Assembly (NCBI GenBank): GCA_016703025.1
Contig: JADJCV010000001.1
Span: 186,001-250,000, forward strand
Origin: Candidatus Avedoeria danica
GTDB taxonomy: Bacteria; Chloroflexota; Anaerolineae; Epilineales; Epilineaceae
Direction: 5' to 3'
Length of the DNA stretch: 64,000 nt
Of this stretch, positions 26,605-35,967 are shown piece after piece. The notes under the pieces are model-generated. The model ran no database searches, was not told where the DNA came from, and saw nothing but the letters and a program-made list of their open reading frames with translations. How positions within the stretch are numbered: position 1 is the first letter of the stretch; each line of letters opens with the position of its first letter. The translations under genes and the position numbers were made by a program.

Positions 26605-27831
26605 CTACGGGATGCAGAGCGTCTGGCCGGCGTAGATCAGGTTCGGGTTCGACAGGCCGTTCGCCTGCTGGAGGACGTACGTGCTCAGGCCGTACATCCA
26701 CGCGATGCCCGAGAGCGTCTCGCCAGGCTTCACGTAGTGCTGCTGCTTGCACTGCCCCGTCGGGGGCGGCGGGTACGAACCGCCGCCGCTCGGGCAGACG
26801 GAGATCGACTGGCCGGCGCGGATGCGGTCCGGGTTGGCGATGCCGTTGCGCGAGGCGATGCCGTACACCGTGTCATTGTTGGTGGCCGCGATGCGGTAGA
26901 GCGTGTCGCCCAGCCTCACGACGTAGCGGAAGCAATTCCCGCCGCCCGGATGACCGCCCGGTACCGCCGTGGCGCCGGGGACCGTCGTCGGCCACGGGCC
27001 GCTGCCGCACGGGACCTTGAGGCGGCTGCCGGCGACGATCCAGTGGGGGTTGGCGATGCCGTTCAACTGCTGCAGCGCGGCAACCGTCGTGCCGTACTGC
27101 GCCGCGATGCCGTACATCGTCTCGCCCTTGGCGACGACGTGGTAGCACTTGTCCGTCGACGGCACGGCCGTCGGGCCGCCGCCGGGGCGGGTAGCCGTCG
27201 GGCGCGGTGCCGTGCCGGAGGGGCGCGTGGCGGTCGGGCGCGGGGTGCCGGTGCACGTGACGCGCACGGTGCCGTCCACCGGGGTGACGGTGATCGGGCT
27301 GGCCTGTCGATCGCTCAGCAGGACGGAGACGAAGCTGAGCGGCGAGCTGCCGGCCGCCAGACCGCGGAACGTCACCTGCGCGGCGACGCCGCTGCCGTCG
27401 ACGGCCGGGGTCGGGTTGATCAGGCTGGCGGCGTAGCTGATGACGCCGCCGGCGATATCCACGTTGTTCACCTGGATGAGGCCCTGACCAGCGGTCACGT
27501 CCGGGAACGGCCCGGACTGGATCTGGACGCCGGGCGCCGCCGCGTTCGCGTCGACAACCTCGACGACGGCGGGGTCGTAGCTCAGCTTGAAGTCGAGGCC
27601 ATACAGGCCGGTGACGGAGTTGATCTGGATGTCGACCGTCACGGTCTCACCGCACCCTACGGATGCGACGGCCGGCGAAACCGCCACCGTCGTCCCCTGC
27701 TGCAGGGCCGTCTGCAGACCACTGGCCTGCACGGTGCCGGCATGGCCGATGATCGCCGCTCCAGCCATCGTTGCCACCCCGACCAGCGTCAGGGCACGTA
27801 CGCGTGCCAAGGCACGCACGAACGTGGTCAT
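26605..27831 (-). CDS. Secreted cohesin-like protein with three LysM domains
   Basis: ATG 27831 has AAGGAGG 8 bases upstream and a good promoter at 27944-27972. The 408-residue product has a signal peptide (ALTLVGVATMAGAAIIG) and a cohesin-like domain at ~45-195 (GETVTVDIQINSVTGLYG, DFKLSYDPAVVEVVDA, AQVTFRGLAAGSSPL). A Thr/Pro linker and three LysM domains follow (YHVVAKGETMYGIAAQYG, YVVRLGDTLYRIAATNN, HYVKPGETLSGIAWMYG). LysM binds N-acetyl glycans, so the protein should sit on peptidoglycan and present a cohesin, a layout suited to docking a dockerin protein. The gene at 29147 encodes a dockerin. Confidence 0.85.
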   Translation of the reverse strand: MTTFVRALARVRALTLVGVATMAGAAIIGHAGTVQASGLQTALQQGTTVAVSPAVASVGCGETVTVDIQINSVTGLYGLDFKLSYDPAVVEVVDANAAAPGVQIQSGPFPDVTAGQGLIQVNNVDIAGGVISYAASLINPTPAVDGSGVAAQVTFRGLAAGSSPLSFVSVLLSDRQASPITVTPVDGTVRVTCTGTPRPTATRPSGTAPRPTATRPGGGPTAVPSTDKCYHVVAKGETMYGIAAQYGTTVAALQQLNGIANPHWIVAGSRLKVPCGSGPWPTTVPGATAVPGGHPGGGNCFRYVVRLGDTLYRIAATNNDTVYGIASRNGIANPDRIRAGQSISVCPSGGGSYPPPPTGQCKQQHYVKPGETLSGIAWMYGLSTYVLQQANGLSNPNLIYAGQTLCIP

Positions 27832-27943
27832 CTCGGAACCTCCTTCGGTCGCGTGTTGTTTTCTGCGCCTCGACCCGGGTCCGTGGTGGGGCCCGCGACA
27901 CGGCGGGACGGCGGCGGAGGCGATCTGCGGGTTACCGCGGGCT

Positions 27944-27972
27944 AGAGTAACACAGCGGAAGGGCAATGTCAA
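27944..27972 (-). promoter_or_regulatory. Promoter of the LysM-cohesin gene
   Basis: On the minus strand a consensus -35 TTGACA (27972-27967) is followed after exactly 17 bases by TACTCT (27949-27944), 113 bases before the ATG. The remaining 27832-28212 gap shows no gene; its right half leads into the plus-strand membrane protein gene. Confidence 0.6.
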
Positions 27973-28212
27973 GACATAAGCAATCTTAAAGACCGAGCGG
28001 CGGCGAGCAACGGCTAGCAAGGGGGAGCGGATGTGGGGCGGGGCCGTGAGGGACCGGCGGCGGTCCCGCGCCCGACGAGCGCCGGTCGCTGGCCCGCCCG
28101 TCGACGGTTGCGCGACGGCCGCGCGGCGGTGTCGCGGCGGTCCGGGCGGCCGATCTGCGGGTATGCTGTGCGCATTGACCGCGCTCCGCGAGGGCGCTAC
28201 CGTCCGAGAGCG

Positions 28213-28800
28213 ATGTTGTACCCACCTTCCTCCCTCAGCACGATCGCCCCAGTCCTTTCCCGCTTCGTCCTCCCGGCAGACCGTCGGGCGGCGATCCTGG
28301 CGGGTGCGCTGGCGGGGGCGATCTGGGGCGTCGTGGCGCGCGTGTGGATGCGCGTGATCTCGGCGGAGCATGAGGTCACGTGGGGCGGGACGCTGGGCAT
28401 CATCGGGATCTTCGCCGTGTTCGGCCTTGGCCAGGCCGTGGCGGCGATCGCACGGCGCTCCGCCTGGCCCATGGGCCGGCAGATCGCAATGCGCGTCCTC
28501 TCGATCGTCGCCACCATCCCGATGGGGTTGGCCGCCGGGGCACCGATGCTGCCGTACCTGCTGCTGGCCGCCCTCGCCCTCGGCCGCACGGACCTGCACC
28601 GCGCCGTGCGGTTCGCGCTGGCCGCGTTGGCCATCGTGCCGACGCTGTTCGTGCTCCGCCAGCTGGTCGACGACATCGATCTGTGGCGAGCGGTCCTTGG
28701 CTGGATGCTGATGTTCGCGATCTATGCGCCGCTCGTCTGGGCGTTGGCGCAGTCGTTGCGGCCGTTTGCGCGGCGCGAGGTGGTGGCGGTGACGGTGTAG
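28213..28800 (+). CDS. Hypothetical membrane protein, 195 aa
   Basis: I take ATG 28213 as the start because the frame upstream is Arg-rich low-complexity; the ribosome site is weak. Five or six helices are visible (ILAGALAGAIWGVVARVWMR, LGIIGIFAVFGLGQAVAAI, MLPYLLLAALALG, FALAALAIVPTLFVL, AVLGWMLMFAIYAPLVWAL). The protein ends with a short basic tail. No motif ties it to a known transporter or enzyme. It is divergent from the LysM-cohesin gene and followed by a tandem repeat region. Confidence 0.65.
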   Translation: MLYPPSSLSTIAPVLSRFVLPADRRAAILAGALAGAIWGVVARVWMRVISAEHEVTWGGTLGIIGIFAVFGLGQAVAAIARRSAWPMGRQIAMRVLSIVATIPMGLAAGAPMLPYLLLAALALGRTDLHRAVRFALAALAIVPTLFVLRQLVDDIDLWRAVLGWMLMFAIYAPLVWALAQSLRPFARREVVAVTV

Positions 28801-28887
28801 CGCAGGCGGTCGGCGGCGGGTGATGGGGCGGCGGTGGTCCGATGGGGCCGCCGCCGTTTTCGTTGGGCGGGGGTGGGGGCGGGCGCC

Positions 28888-29010
28888 GGACCATGCATGG
28901 TTGGGCGTTAGATCACGGGTGATCCGGGGCGGGATCATGGGTGATCCGGGGCTGGATCACTTGTGGTCTGGCGTTGGACCATCCGTGGATTGAGGTGGGA
29001 TCAAGGATGG
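28888..29010. repeat. Degenerate 22-bp tandem repeat, about 5.6 copies
   Basis: Units begin at 28888, 28910, 28932, 28954, 28976 and 28998 (partial). The model is GGATCAxGGGTGATCCGGGGCT; units 2 and 3 are nearly identical and contain the dyad GATCA..TGATC. Outer copies are more diverged, as in an ageing array. It fills most of the 28801-29146 gap, which has no gene. Confidence 0.75.
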
Positions 29011-29146
29011 CGTGGCCCATCGTTGTGAGCGCAGTCATTATCTCCCGCTGAAGCACCGCGCATCTCATGAAGATCAGGCACGCAGACGGATAGAATGCGT
29101 TCATTTGGGCTCTCGAGTTGCGGTACATTCGTGCACGCAATCCCCA

Positions 29147-32100
29147 TTATTCCTCAACGTCAGATAGTACTTTGAGCCCGCTTTCGCCATCGGCCAGAAG
29201 GATCACACCATTGAAGGCGGCGATGTCTTGGGCGTCTCCGTCCGTTGTTGTGGATGCCAGCGAATTGAGGTCTGCGTCGAGAATCAGTACGCCGCTGGGA
29301 CCGTCCGTCCGGCGATCGACGACGTAGACGCGGCCAGAAGAACAGTCGATGGCCTGCGGGCTGCCCGGGGTATCGAGCTGCCCAGCCACGGCTTCTTGTA
29401 CCATGCGAAGGACACCGTAATTGGCGGAGGCGACGTAGAACGACGAGGAGTCATCCGCCACGAAGCCATCGTCGGTGCAAAGCCCCAGCGGGGTGCCCGG
29501 CACGTCCTGCGTGTGCACGTCGCCGGACGCGTTGACGTAGGCCAGCCCCTTGTCCATGTTGGCCACCACGAATCCGGCGGCCTGCTCCATCCACAAGGCC
29601 TCCCTCACGAAGCCCGTCACCGTATGACCCGAGGGCTGCGTCAGGAGCGGATCGCTTCGCTCGAACACGCGGATAACGTTGCGGCCTTCGGAGGCGATGA
29701 TCTTCGATCCGCTGACGCCGATAGCCGAAAGGCCGTAGATCGATATCAGGCCCTGGCTGTGTCGGATTCCCAAGTCGGCATAGGCGGCCGGAAGGTCCGA
29801 GACGTCGACGACGCGCACCGCCCGCCCGGATGCGCCCAGCAGATGCGTGTTCGCAACGGCCAAGGGGCAGCCGATGCCGGGAATCGTCTGGACCACGACG
29901 GGCGCTTCGGCGGACGTGACATCTACGACCGACACCTGCCCGGAGTCGCCCACGTAGGCGAACCGATCATCGTGTGCCACGCAATCCGCGCGTATCGTCG
30001 GCAACGAGCCTCGTAAGGACAGCGGCGGAAGGTGGGTCGCGACCGGTATCGGTGTCGCGGGCGGCATAGCGGATGCGATCGGCGAGGGGGTCACGAGCGG
30101 CCTGGGCGTGGCGTTTGGGAAATCGGGTGGAATCCACTCTTCGATGGCGCGTCCGTCAGGCAGTGCCTCGACGGCGCGGATGCGTCGGCAAACGGATCGG
30201 CAGCCGGACACATCGAGGAGTTGCCCCAAGAGCTCGTCCATCCCGGTGTCGTAGCGCACCCTGCCGGCGCCTTCGAAGCGGACCGCGCAACCTTCCGGTC
30301 GGCTGCACAGCAGGGCGACCTCCGTGTCGGGGTCGGTATCGTAGAGGGGAATGCCGTCAAGGGCGATGTTGCCGGTAGCGATGCCTTCCGGTGGAAGCAT
30401 GAGGCTTGTTCCAGCTCCGAAATAGACGAACCCGGTGAGACGCTCTCCACGTAGCGCAACCGGAAAGTGCAAGCGGTTGTTCGGACGTGTTGACGGCACG
30501 GTGGCCGTCGCCATCGGCGCTGGGGTGAGAGGAGCCGTGCGGGCGGGTGCCAGCATGACGCGGCCCAAGCTGCCGCTCCGCCAGCGGAGGCGGAGCGCCT
30601 CGAACGACACGCCCGCGTCGATCGTCACCAAGTCACCGTCCGTCAGCGGCGAAGCTTCCGATGGATCGGCGAGGGACGGGATGTCCAGCGCGAATTCGGC
30701 GCGACTGCCTCGTCGCACGACGGCGCTGCGTGCGATCATGCGGCCGCCGAACATCGCTCTGACTTCGTTCGGCGCGCTTCCCGACGGCCCATCGCTCGGG
30801 AGCGAGAGCTCGCCGATGAGCGTCATGGGAAGCGCGGGGGCGGCGTCGCCTGCGGCTTGATCCAGGGCGAAGGGAGCGTCGCCGACTTCGATCGAGCCGA
30901 TCGAGCCGATCGAGCCGATCGACACGTTCGGCAGCGTGACGTCGTCCGTGGCGTGCAGCCAGTAGGCGCGGCCGGGCATGAGGTGGCGCAACGTGTCGGA
31001 CGCAGATTGGCGCGGATCGTGCGTCAGCCACGGCGCGTCGGGCCACGAACTCATCAGGCCGACGACGCGATCGTAGCGCCCGGCGATACTCTGCAGAGCG
31101 GTCGCTGGAGTGACAGGGCTTGGGCCGTTGAATCCCCAGAGGTTCCATCCGCGTTGGAGCGGAACGGCGGCTGCGGTGCTGGCCGGAAGTGCGGCGTTCG
31201 CAGCGTAACGTGCATGCACCCAGGCGGCGGAGATGCGGCTGGCCGGCAGTTCGGACCACGGCGCGTCCGTCCCGGAGAGAACGCGAAGCCACGGCCCGTC
31301 GGCGCTCAGCGGGGCATAGAGGTAGGCGCGATCCAGCGCCCCGCCGGAAGCGGCGAGGCGTTCGGCGACGTCGCTTGGGCGGGCATCCGCGGGCAATGCG
31401 ATCAGATTCCATCCCGGCGCCAGTAACGCTCCCCGGCGCAGGAGGTCCGCCGCTGCGCCCTCCGAGGTGTTGAAGATCCCGTTGACCTCCGCGTAGTCCA
31501 CATCCGGATCGTCGTTGTACGCCCGCACGAGCGGCTCGATGGCCTCCCAGTCGATAACCTGGGGGATCATGACCGTGAAGGTGTTCGCGGCACCGAAGAT
31601 CGATTTGGCGTCGTCGGGCGTGCCTCCGTGGCGGGTGACCACGGTTCCGATGTCGGCGCCGGGGTTGATCGCCACGATGATGCTGTCGAGGGCGTACTGG
31701 GGATACGCGAACTCGTACAAGGGGCTGCGGATGACGGCTGGGATCGTTTGCGCGCGCACGTACGCACGGGCATCGATCTGGAACCGCTCGGGGAGCCATG
31801 GGCTTCCGGCTGGCCCGTCACCGTCCTCGTACTGCACCGGGTTCCAGCGTGCCGTCCAGCCGTCGGAGCCATCCCAGTCCGTGCTGAGTTCCTGCGCACC
31901 ACGGTTGTGACGCACCACGAATTCGACGCGCTCGATATCCCCGAACCCGTCCTCGGCCGTGACGGCGAAGGTGTGCTCCGTCGCAAGCATTCGCTTGTTG
32001 GGCAGGGGCCACAGGAACGCCACGCTGGCCGCGGGCCGTGGTTCGCCGCGCAGCCGGAGGGTCACGCCGGTTGCCTGGGCCAGGAGATCGACGCCGTCGG

Positions 32101-33706
32101 CGGATGCCAGGTTGCTGTCGGTGGTGCGGCCTGCGCTGTGTTCGAGGGCGATCGTGGAGGCCTCGACGCCGCGCAGGACATTGAAAGTGAGCGTGGCGAT
32201 CCGCGCCGGCGCGCCGAGCGGTACGGAGCCGACGTCGCCATAAGCGCGAAGCGCCAGGCGGCCGCGGCCGCCATCGGTAGGCGGAGCGACCTGCACCTGT
32301 ACGAAGTCGGGTCCGGGTGTCGTCTTGACGTACGCGAGTGCCCCGGGGTCGAAGCCCAGGATGAGGTCGGCCGCGAGCGCTTCTTCCCCGGCCGGGTCGG
32401 CGTACACGTGTACGTTGACCTCCTGGCCGACGGAAACATCCGTCCGGTCCGCCTCGAGCCATGCGCGCCCCTGTGCATCGCTTGCCGGTGCAGCGGTCTC
32501 GGCATCGAGCTCGGCCGGGCGGCCATAGCGCAGGTTGCGCAGGGCACCCGAACTGCCGTAGGTGTCCTCAAGCATCGCATAGTCGATGCCGTTGACGCTG
32601 CCGTCACCGTTGAGGTCCGAGCGCTCGGCATCGGAGTAGTAGTCGCTGATCAGCACGGACATGTCGAGCGCGTTGATGACGTCGTCCCGAACGATGTCGC
32701 CCGGCACGAACGATGGCGACACGTCGATGTAGCCTTGGGGCAGCGGGATCGTGAAGGTGGCGTGGTGCGACAGAAAGCCTGGGATGCGTACGTACAGATC
32801 GTACGTTCCGTCCGGCGCACCGGTCAGGGTGACGGGTGTCGACGAGCCGTTCGCCGCGATCGCCACGCGACCTTTGAAGCGGGCGACGCGCTCGGCGCCG
32901 TTGATGACCAAGACATCCGCTTCGAGGGGATACCGCGTCGATTCGACATGGGGAAGTGTCACCCGCAGGACGGGTGACCAATCGCCACCAGCAGGCACTG
33001 GACCCTGCACGGGCACCATGAATCGCACCGAGCGGCAGTCGCTCAGGCCGTCCACCTTGCACAACTCGCCTCGTGTGTTGGTGGCCCATGCGACCGTCCC
33101 GCCGTTGCGATCATTGGCCATCGGATCATTGATGATCCATTTGCCGTCCGTGCGCCCTGTTAGCACCACCATGTGCTGCCCGGACGACGACTGTGGCTCT
33201 GTGTAGGAGAGGATTACCGGACGGCGTGCCCGGAGCTCGGATTCGACCATGGCCCAGAAGGTGCGCGCATCGACGTCGCCAGGATCGGGGGCATCCTTGT
33301 AAGACAACCAGACCTTTGCGTCTCCACTGGCCACCGCGAACTTCACGCCTGGTGGCTCGCATCCTCTGAAAGGTGCAGCGCATTGGCCGTAGCATCGGCT
33401 CACGTGGCCTGGCGTTTGATTGGAGGGCTTCGCGCCATCGTAGTAGCTGAAGACCATTGCCCGAGACGTATAGAAGCAGCCGGCCATCCACATGGAGAGG
33501 CATCCTCCCGGACCCCCTACCGGTTCGCTGCCCCACGGGCTGCTCCCCTGTCCGTAGGCCGGGACGGGAAGCACGGGGATGTCGGACTGCTGTGCGCGGC
33601 TTGACTGGTTGGCGCCGAACACGGCAATGACGGTGAGCGCCAGTACGGCCACGGTAGCGAGACGCGCCGGGTCGGGGTTGATGCGGTGCGGTTGTTGCGT
33701 GGTCAT
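29147..33706 (-). CDS. Giant secreted protein: C39-like peptidase domain, dockerin, cohesin, C-terminal LVIVD-type propeller
   Basis: ATG 33706 (GGAAGGA upstream) starts a 1519-residue exported protein with a signal at ~14-38. Residues ~42-235 form a C39-like papain fold: GGPGGC, catalytic-type Cys in AGCFYTSRAMVFSYY (Cys ~77), His in SGQHMVVLTG and Asp in IINDPM. A type I dockerin follows at ~330-390 (second Ca loop DLNGDGSVNGIDYAML is canonical; the first, DIVRDDVINALDM, is degenerate). A cohesin-like domain is at ~415-550 (ADLILGFDPGALAYV). Then come Ig/propeptide-like regions including a subtilisin-inhibitor-like stretch (NPGADIGTVVTRHGG). The C-terminal propeller has repeats like GQVSVVDVTSAEAPVVVQ. 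A GSI x4 repeat (30889-30925) lies mid-protein. The HFPVALRG motif is typical of Chloroflexota exoproteins. Function: probable surface scaffold with peptidase-like or binding activity. Confidence 0.8.
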   Translation of the reverse strand: MTTQQPHRINPDPARLATVAVLALTVIAVFGANQSSRAQQSDIPVLPVPAYGQGSSPWGSEPVGGPGGCLSMWMAGCFYTSRAMVFSYYDGAKPSNQTPGHVSRCYGQCAAPFRGCEPPGVKFAVASGDAKVWLSYKDAPDPGDVDARTFWAMVESELRARRPVILSYTEPQSSSGQHMVVLTGRTDGKWIINDPMANDRNGGTVAWATNTRGELCKVDGLSDCRSVRFMVPVQGPVPAGGDWSPVLRVTLPHVESTRYPLEADVLVINGAERVARFKGRVAIAANGSSTPVTLTGAPDGTYDLYVRIPGFLSHHATFTIPLPQGYIDVSPSFVPGDIVRDDVINALDMSVLISDYYSDAERSDLNGDGSVNGIDYAMLEDTYGSSGALRNLRYGRPAELDAETAAPASDAQGRAWLEADRTDVSVGQEVNVHVYADPAGEEALAADLILGFDPGALAYVKTTPGPDFVQVQVAPPTDGGRGRLALRAYGDVGSVPLGAPARIATLTFNVLRGVEASTIALEHSAGRTTDSNLASADGVDLLAQATGVTLRLRGEPRPAASVAFLWPLPNKRMLATEHTFAVTAEDGFGDIERVEFVVRHNRGAQELSTDWDGSDGWTARWNPVQYEDGDGPAGSPWLPERFQIDARAYVRAQTIPAVIRSPLYEFAYPQYALDSIIVAINPGADIGTVVTRHGGTPDDAKSIFGAANTFTVMIPQVIDWEAIEPLVRAYNDDPDVDYAEVNGIFNTSEGAAADLLRRGALLAPGWNLIALPADARPSDVAERLAASGGALDRAYLYAPLSADGPWLRVLSGTDAPWSELPASRISAAWVHARYAANAALPASTAAAVPLQRGWNLWGFNGPSPVTPATALQSIAGRYDRVVGLMSSWPDAPWLTHDPRQSASDTLRHLMPGRAYWLHATDDVTLPNVSIGSIGSIGSIEVGDAPFALDQAAGDAAPALPMTLIGELSLPSDGPSGSAPNEVRAMFGGRMIARSAVVRRGSRAEFALDIPSLADPSEASPLTDGDLVTIDAGVSFEALRLRWRSGSLGRVMLAPARTAPLTPAPMATATVPSTRPNNRLHFPVALRGERLTGFVYFGAGTSLMLPPEGIATGNIALDGIPLYDTDPDTEVALLCSRPEGCAVRFEGAGRVRYDTGMDELLGQLLDVSGCRSVCRRIRAVEALPDGRAIEEWIPPDFPNATPRPLVTPSPIASAMPPATPIPVATHLPPLSLRGSLPTIRADCVAHDDRFAYVGDSGQVSVVDVTSAEAPVVVQTIPGIGCPLAVANTHLLGASGRAVRVVDVSDLPAAYADLGIRHSQGLISIYGLSAIGVSGSKIIASEGRNVIRVFERSDPLLTQPSGHTVTGFVREALWMEQAAGFVVANMDKGLAYVNASGDVHTQDVPGTPLGLCTDDGFVADDSSSFYVASANYGVLRMVQEAVAGQLDTPGSPQAIDCSSGRVYVVDRRTDGPSGVLILDADLNSLASTTTDGDAQDIAAFNGVILLADGESGLKVLSDVEE

Positions 33707-33760
33707 GGTCCGATTCCTTCCGCGCGCGGGTGACGCAGCGGTCACCTTCCGAATCGAGTC

Positions 33761-34110
33761 CTACTGCCGCCCCGCCCGTTCCAGGTTGAGGTTCAACAAC
33801 CGCTCCAACACCCCTCGTCCCCAAGGTCCCGCGGCCACCCATACGCGTCCAACACCGCCTCATCCAACCGCCGATGCGCCAACTCCAGCCACATCGGTCG
33901 CTGATTGTACAGGTTCGTGAGCGTCCGCTTCTTCAGCTCCGCCTCCGTCGCACCCTCAGGGTTGAGCCAGCGGTCGCGCTGTTCGACGAGGTCGCGGGCG
34001 GCAGCGGCGATGGCGATGACGCGGGGGTCGTTGGGGGGTTCGGTGGAGGGGGGCCAAGGGAAGGGGAAGGTTTCGAAGGTGGTGGTGGGTGTGACGTGCT
34101 CCCCGGAACC
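33761..34110 (-). pseudogene. C-terminal remnant of an MmeI-like restriction-modification enzyme, cut by the IS3 element
   Basis: The frame reads TTTFETFPFPWPPSTEP, then RVIAIAAAARDLVEQRDRWLNPEGA, ELKKRTLTNLYNQRPMWLELAHRRLDEAVLDAYGWP. This is the well-conserved C-terminal end of large single-chain class I DNA methyltransferase/nuclease proteins (MmeI-like type II). One extra base after DEG (near 33825) shifts the frame; in the corrected frame it ends VLERLLNLNLERAGRQ with stop at 33761. The upstream side is truncated at the IS3 left end (34111). The N-terminal part of the same family lies on the same strand at 45.1-45.8 kb. Not functional. Confidence 0.75.
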
Positions 34111-34166
34111 TAGTCCAGCCATAATGAGAGTCTCCGGCTACACTGAAGGTGTGAAGGAGGCGGACC

Positions 34167-34433
34167 ATGCGCAAGAGCCGGTTCACAGAGGAGCAGATCG
34201 TCGGGATCCTCAAGCTGGCGGATGCCGGCCAGAAGGTGGGCGACGTCTGTCGTCAGCACGGGATCAGCGGCGGCACGTACTACCGCTGGAAGGCCAAGTA
34301 CGGCGGGCTCGACGCCAGCGAACTGCGACGGATAAGGCAGCTTGAGGACGAGAACCGCCGACTCAAGCAGTTAGTGGCCGACCTGTCGCTGGACAACGCG
34401 GTGCTCAAGGATCTTGCCACAAAAAAATGGTAA
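34167..34433 (+). CDS. IS3-family transposase OrfA
   Basis: The 88-residue protein has an N-terminal helix-turn-helix (SRFTEEQIVGILKLADAGQ, CRQHGISGGTYYRWKAKY) and a C-terminal leucine-zipper-like helix (IRQLEDENRRLKQLVADLSLD). It ends with a run of seven A (A-AAA-AAA-T at about 34422-34429), the -1 slippery type used by IS3 elements to make the OrfAB transposase. GGAGG stands before ATG 34167. Confidence 0.92.
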   Translation: MRKSRFTEEQIVGILKLADAGQKVGDVCRQHGISGGTYYRWKAKYGGLDASELRRIRQLEDENRRLKQLVADLSLDNAVLKDLATKKW

Positions 34434-35263
34434 CGCCTGCGGCCCGCCGGACCGCCGCAGGCTACGCGGCTGAGACGCACGGCATCTCCGAGCGACGGGC
34501 ATGCCGGTTGATCGCTGCCTGTCGTGCGTCGGTCCGGTACAGAGGGCGGAAGACCACTGATCATGCCTTGAGGGATCGGCTGCACGCTATCGCGCTTGAG
34601 CGCCCGAGGTTCGGCTATCGGCGGCTTCATCTTCTGCTCAAGCGTGAGGTTGGAGCGGTAAACCACAAGCGCGTGTACAGATTGTACAGAGAGGCAGACT
34701 TGGCCGTACGGCGCCGAAAGCGCAAGCGGGTGGCCCTTCCAAGACAACCGCAGATCTTGCCGTCGCGACCCGGACAGACGTGGACCATGGACTTCGTGCG
34801 CGACACGCTTTCCAGCGGCCGAGCGTTCCGAACGCTCAACGTGCTGGACATCTTCACCCGCGAGTGCCTCGCCATCGAGGTCGACACGTCTCTGCCCGGC
34901 GAACGCGTTACACGCGTTCTTGATGCCGTCGTTGCCGAGCGAGGTGTGCCCGACTCGATCCGCGTCGACAACGGACCAGAGTTCGCCGGCAAAGCACTCG
35001 ACGCCTGGGCCTACGGCCACAAGGTGACGCTCGACTTCATCACACCGGGCAAGCCGGTCGAGAACGCCCACATCGAGAGCTTCAACGGCAAGTTCCGCGA
35101 CGAGTGCCTCAACCAGAACTGGTTCACCAGCCTTGCCGACGCCAGAGCCGTCATCGCCGAATGGCGCCATGACTACAATACCATCAGGCCGCACAGTGCG
35201 CTGGGACACCAGTCGCCGGCGGCATTCGCCCTGCTGTCCTATCCGAGCGCCGGACTCTCATAA
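34427..35263 (+). CDS. IS3-family transposase OrfB (DDE catalytic subunit)
   Basis: The 278-residue frame overlaps orfA in the -1 phase at the A7 run. It has the HTH_21 region (RPRFGYRRLHLLLKREVG) and an RVE integrase core with D in WTMDFVRD, D in IRVDNGPEF and E in HIESFNGKFRDECLN. The normal product is probably the OrfAB fusion made by -1 frameshifting; the codon ATG 34427 lies within the slippery region. All catalytic residues are present. Confidence 0.92.
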   Translation: MVTPAARRTAAGYAAETHGISERRACRLIAACRASVRYRGRKTTDHALRDRLHAIALERPRFGYRRLHLLLKREVGAVNHKRVYRLYREADLAVRRRKRKRVALPRQPQILPSRPGQTWTMDFVRDTLSSGRAFRTLNVLDIFTRECLAIEVDTSLPGERVTRVLDAVVAERGVPDSIRVDNGPEFAGKALDAWAYGHKVTLDFITPGKPVENAHIESFNGKFRDECLNQNWFTSLADARAVIAEWRHDYNTIRPHSALGHQSPAAFALLSYPSAGLS

Positions 35264-35487
35264 TGAGTGGACTAAACGAAGGGGGCAGGTCAGGTGTGTA
35301 TCGGCCCCCGCTTTCCGCTTCACGGAGTTGCGTACCAAGTCGGCGCGCCCAGACCTCGTGTGACCTAGAATGCAACATACCGAACATATAGTCGTCGTCA
35401 CGCGCAAATACGATTGTGGCATCATTTGCAAGCACCTCGTGCTGTAGCCACACGAAGATCCGATGCTTGGGTAATGGGTCAGTTCGG

Positions 35488-35856
35488 TCACGGGGGCATT
35501 AAGGCCCTATCGGCAAGCCGCGCCCTCCGCCGAGCACGGATGCGGCCAGCTAGCAGGAGCAGTCCGTATATGGCCACCGCACAGAATAGGCTGTTGGCCA
35601 CCATACCAAGCGGCTCACTGTAGTTCGAGACCGCCCGGCGGATGGGCTTCCACGCGTACATAGGTTGGAGGAGCACGAGGAGGAGAGCGCTGCTTATCCT
35701 CATCCATATGGGGCACCAGTAGCGGGGATCGTCCGGAAACATCCCATATTCCGCGCACGGGACCCACTGCGTCCACATGGCCGCCATCGTGGCCGCGTAG
35801 TGGAGCAGAAAGATCCCGAAGATCGAGCCGAGTGCGGTCAACCCGCGCTTCCACAT
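35488..35856 (-). CDS. Small hypothetical membrane protein, 122 aa
   Basis: Three hydrophobic segments (LGSIFGIFLLHYAATMAAMW, ISSALLLVLLQPMYAW, LGMVANSLFCAVAIYGLLLLAG) and a basic C-terminus (RIRARRRARLADRAL) describe a small inner-membrane protein. Its base composition is lower in GC than the flanking core genes, fitting the insertion island. The ribosome site before ATG 35856 is weak. No family recognised. The stretch 35275-35487 to its right-hand side of the IS3 has no supportable gene. Confidence 0.5.
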   Translation of the reverse strand: MWKRGLTALGSIFGIFLLHYAATMAAMWTQWVPCAEYGMFPDDPRYWCPIWMRISSALLLVLLQPMYAWKPIRRAVSNYSEPLGMVANSLFCAVAIYGLLLLAGRIRARRRARLADRALMPP

Positions 35857-35967
35857 TACAGCAGTGTATCACCGCCGCCTGGCAAGAGTGTCTAGACCTT
35901 TCTCTAACGAAACCCGACCGCGCGACAGAACATATGAGCTAGGCTGGCGGACACGGTCCGCTCTCTG

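Larger units (their letters stand above)
34111..35274 (+). mobile_element. IS3-family insertion sequence, 1164 bp, apparently intact
   Basis: Terminal inverted repeats are TAGTCCAGCCATAATGAGAG at the left and its imperfect complement (CTCTCATAATGAGTGGACTA) at the right. Between them lie orfA and orfB with a frameshift signal. Size fits the family. I could not make out a clean target duplication (AACC left, AACG right). Confidence 0.88.

Noticed and set aside
28888..29010. Possible CRISPR or iteron origin
   Set aside because: No spacers, no rep or dnaA gene, and units diverge; treated as a tandem repeat.
35184..35453. 89-codon minus-strand frame across the IS3 right end
   Set aside because: Runs through the IS boundary and shows no domain or ribosome site.
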